Below, piece after piece: positions 62,120 to 64,000 of a stretch of 64,000 bases of DNA; position 1 is the stretch's first letter; each line of letters opens with the position of its first letter. Position numbers and translations under genes: made by a program. The notes beneath the pieces were generated by a model that worked only from the letters and a program-made list of their open reading frames with translations, searched no databases and was not told the origin of the DNA. The DNA is from Shimia haliotis (GTDB lineage Bacteria; Pseudomonadota; Alphaproteobacteria; Rhodobacterales; Rhodobacteraceae), in the NCBI RefSeq assembly GCF_900114415.1, contig NZ_FOSZ01000002.1, positions 434,001 through 498,000 on the forward strand. Direction: 5' to 3'.

Positions 62120-63271
62120 ATGTCCAGTTTCGACATCATCATTATCGGCGCCGGTCCCGCAGGCAGCGCCGCCGCCGTCTGGGCCGCCAAAGGCGGGGCG
62201 CGGGTTGCCTTGATCGACAAGGCCACCTTCCCTCGCAACAAGCTGTGCGGCGGCCTTTTTACCGAGCGCAGCCGCACCTACTATCAAGAGATTTTCGGGC
62301 AGGATTTCGACCTCTCCCGCGCTGTCACCCGCACTGATATCGCCTTTTGGCACGACGGCGCGGAACTGGCAGTCCTGAACGATGTCCCGCCGCTGCACCT
62401 GACCATGAGGCTGGATCTGGACGCCACCCTGTTTGGTCACGCGCTGGCCGCAGGCGCGGTCAACTTCTCTGGACGCGCGATCTCTCAAATCACTGACAAA
62501 TCGGTGTCTTTTAAGGACGGAGAGACACTTGACGCACCAATTTTGATTGGCGCGGATGGCGTTAATTCCATCGTTGCCAAGCACCTCTTTGGCTCCGCTT
62601 TTGACACCCAAACCATCGGGTTCGGTCTTGAAATCGAGGTTCCGTCAGAGACCCAGGCACCGGAGCAACATCCCCTTCGCATCGATTTCGGAGTGGCCAC
62701 TTGGGGCTATGGCTGGTCCTTCCCCAAGCGCCACTCCACCACCGTTGGCGTGGGCGGGCTGCGCGCGCCCAATCCCGACATGAAAGGCCACATGCGGCGC
62801 TATGTTGAGACGCTGGGGTTGGATCCTGACGCGATCAAATTCAAAGGCCATCACCTCCCCTTCGGCGACTTCCGCCCCACGCCCGGGCGGGCCAATATTC
62901 TCCTCGCCGGAGATGCGGCAGGTCTGGTCGATCCCATCACCGGTGAAGGCATTGCTTTCGCCATGAAAAGCGGACAGATCGCGGCGCAATCCGCGCTGGA
63001 TGCGCTGGCCGCGAATGCCCCCGACACCGCGCTTGTCCGGCATCAGAAAGGGCTGCGCGAGATTCACAAGAATCTGCGCATCGCCCGCACCCTACGGCGC
63101 ATCATTTTCGCACCGCGCTGGCAAGGCACCTTCACCCGAACCTTCCGTCGTTCCGGCACCGTGCGCGTCATGTACATGCGCCTTCTGGCTGGCGAACTTG
63201 AATATCCAGAGCTGGCGCGCAGCGTTCTCGCCCGCCTGCCCCGCTATCTGCTCAACCGGTTCAGAACCTGA
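62120..63271 (+). CDS. Geranylgeranyl-reductase-family FAD oxidoreductase
   Basis: The 383-residue protein has the FAD motif GAGPAG at about 10-15, CGGLFTER, and the later GDAAGLVDPITGEGIAFAM typical of the family. Members reduce isoprenoid chains or other lipid double bonds using NADPH; the substrate is unknown and no bacteriochlorophyll genes are nearby. The ATG at 62120 has GGGAG five bases upstream. It converges on trxC. Confidence 0.88.
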   Translation: MSSFDIIIIGAGPAGSAAAVWAAKGGARVALIDKATFPRNKLCGGLFTERSRTYYQEIFGQDFDLSRAVTRTDIAFWHDGAELAVLNDVPPLHLTMRLDLDATLFGHALAAGAVNFSGRAISQITDKSVSFKDGETLDAPILIGADGVNSIVAKHLFGSAFDTQTIGFGLEIEVPSETQAPEQHPLRIDFGVATWGYGWSFPKRHSTTVGVGGLRAPNPDMKGHMRRYVETLGLDPDAIKFKGHHLPFGDFRPTPGRANILLAGDAAGLVDPITGEGIAFAMKSGQIAAQSALDALAANAPDTALVRHQKGLREIHKNLRIARTLRRIIFAPRWQGTFTRTFRRSGTVRVMYMRLLAGELEYPELARSVLARLPRYLLNRFRT

Positions 63272-63279
63272 TTTGCGGC

Positions 63280-63711
63280 TCAAACCGACCGTTTCACCCA
63301 GTTAACGATTGCCGATTTGGGCATCGCACCGGCCTGCCGCGCGCGCTCTTTACCATTTGCAAAGGCGGCCAGTGTAGGAATCCCCTTGATGCGATATTTT
63401 GCACCCGCGTTTTTGTGCGCCTCGGTGTTCAACTTCACCATCCGCACCGTACCTTTAAACTCCTGCGCTGCCGCCTGATACTGCGGCGCCATTTGTTTGC
63501 ACGGCCCGCACCACGGCGCCCAGAAATCCACCACCAGCGGCACGTCATCCGTTCGGGTCGCCTTCTCGAACGTGGCAAGGTCAACCTCCGCGACTTTGCC
63601 ACTCATCAACCCCGCGCCGCAGGTGCCGCATTTCGGCTCCGCGCCAAGTTTGTCATAGGGCACGCGATTGATCTGGCCACAGTCAAAACAGGTGAGTTTT
63701 TTGCCGCTCAT
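63280..63711 (-). CDS. trxC: Thioredoxin 2 with zinc-binding N terminus
   Basis: The 143-residue protein has an N-terminal zinc module with C8-C11 and C28-C31 (CFDC, CGTC) and a thioredoxin domain with WCGPC at 67-71. Trx2 is a cytoplasmic disulfide reductase often induced by oxidative stress. The cis-Pro loop GIPTL and the length are normal. It is leftward, converging with the flavoprotein gene with 8 bp between the stops. Confidence 0.95.
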   Translation of the reverse strand: MSGKKLTCFDCGQINRVPYDKLGAEPKCGTCGAGLMSGKVAEVDLATFEKATRTDDVPLVVDFWAPWCGPCKQMAPQYQAAAQEFKGTVRMVKLNTEAHKNAGAKYRIKGIPTLAAFANGKERARQAGAMPKSAIVNWVKRSV

Positions 63712-63786
63712 AGGCCTCGTCCTTTTCTCACATTCCGCCTGTCATATATATTCGTCGCCACAAATGTGAAGTCCGCATCGGCAATG

Positions 63787-63814
63787 AAAAAGGCCGGACG
63801 TGACGTCCGGCCTT
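63787..63814 (-). terminator. Intrinsic terminator after the edge gene
   Basis: Stem AGGCCGGACG/CGTCCGGCCT around a 2-base loop, followed leftward by TTTTTC. It ends transcription of the partial gene at 63840. Confidence 0.85.
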
Positions 63815-63839
63815 CCCCACTCAGGTCTGATTTCTAAAA

Positions 63840-64000
63840 TCAGTTCAATGCTTTGTCGGTGATCGCGTGGGTCCACGCGCCTTCCGGCATCTTGGTGATG
63901 ACAGGATCGGAACCACCGGACATCAGGCTGCCCACGGTGCGCTCATAGTCCGCCGGATCAAGCGCGCCGTTGGACCCTGCGGTCAGCTTGGCAACTTCAC
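63840..64000 (-). CDS. C-terminal end of a probable ABC transporter substrate-binding protein
   Basis: Only the last 53 residues are in the window. They end ITDKALN at a TGA (63840-63842) and contain a helix (DPADYERTVGSLMSG) and GAWTHAI. The end resembles NitT/TauT-type periplasmic binding proteins, but the identification is weak. The remainder lies beyond the right edge. A strong terminator follows. Confidence 0.45.
   Translation of the reverse strand, partial: EVAKLTAGSNGALDPADYERTVGSLMSGGSDPVITKMPEGAWTHAITDKALN

Overview
The window reads as ordinary chromosome of a marine-type alphaproteobacterium of the Rhodobacterales (Roseobacter group). The grounds are family content rather than any database match: a class I lysyl-tRNA synthetase, a stand-alone 44-residue aa3-oxidase subunit IV, an MJ0042-type zinc-ribbon protein next to ftsEX, a DUF4175/TIGR02302 protein next to lysA, a PHB pair phaA-phaB, ETF-ubiquinone oxidoreductase, and high GC with frequent GTG/TTG starts. 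No tRNA, rRNA, insertion sequence, integrase, phage block or CRISPR array was seen.

Layout. 1-6.5 kb: ftsX (cut by the window edge) and ftsE, a zinc-ribbon membrane protein, the large DUF4175 protein, lysA and a DUF2834 membrane protein. 6.5-11.4 kb: two small lipoproteins, argH, a TlpA-like thioredoxin divergent from argH, a secreted protein, a sterol-desaturase-type hydroxylase and a 55-residue protein with its own promoter. 11.5-17 kb: an EAL protein, phaA and phaB with TGC-rich palindromes upstream, a LysR regulator coupled to a DMT exporter, and a DUF465 protein. 17-25.3 kb: a methyltransferase with a DUF2007 partner, ispB, ispE, a TPR protein, ETF-QO, greA and a membrane protein. 25.3-29.9 kb: the molybdenum-cofactor/formate-dehydrogenase maturation operon fdhD-mobA-mobB-moeA, divergent from azlCD. 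29.9-36 kb: a lipoprotein, COX subunit IV, a DUF6173 protein, an acyl-CoA dehydrogenase coupled to a metallo-beta-lactamase-fold protein, a Sua5/YrdC enzyme and meaB. 36-46 kb: a DUF3108 protein, hrpB, a Nudix protein, pitA behind a clear Pho box, a PanE-like reductase, argF-argD and a DMT transporter. 46-57 kb: a parallel beta-helix protein, a DUF4864 protein, lysS, a TerB-like protein, a hybrid kinase, cspA, a P-loop kinase, a Tat-exported PBP4-type peptidase, a DMT transporter and nadD. 57-64 kb: a MarR-GNAT protein, ettA, a structured noncoding region with a small membrane-peptide gene, a 72-residue membrane protein, a BrnA-like antitoxin, a thioesterase, a geranylgeranyl-reductase-like flavoprotein, trxC and the 3' end of a probable secreted binding protein.

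Genes that work together: argH, argF and argD make arginine; lysA makes and lysS charges lysine; phaA and phaB make 3-hydroxybutyryl-CoA; ispE and ispB feed isoprenoid and ubiquinone synthesis; ETF-QO and the acyl-CoA dehydrogenase link acyl oxidation to ubiquinone; fdhD, mobA, mobB and moeA finish the molybdenum cofactor.

The least explained stretch is 59.97-60.95 kb. It holds a terminator-ended RNA-like fold, a 16-bp perfect palindrome and a 31-codon membrane-peptide gene with its own ribosome-binding site and terminator. No complete novel multi-gene system is evident. The findings are individual loci, mostly inferred by eye, without any search or folding software.
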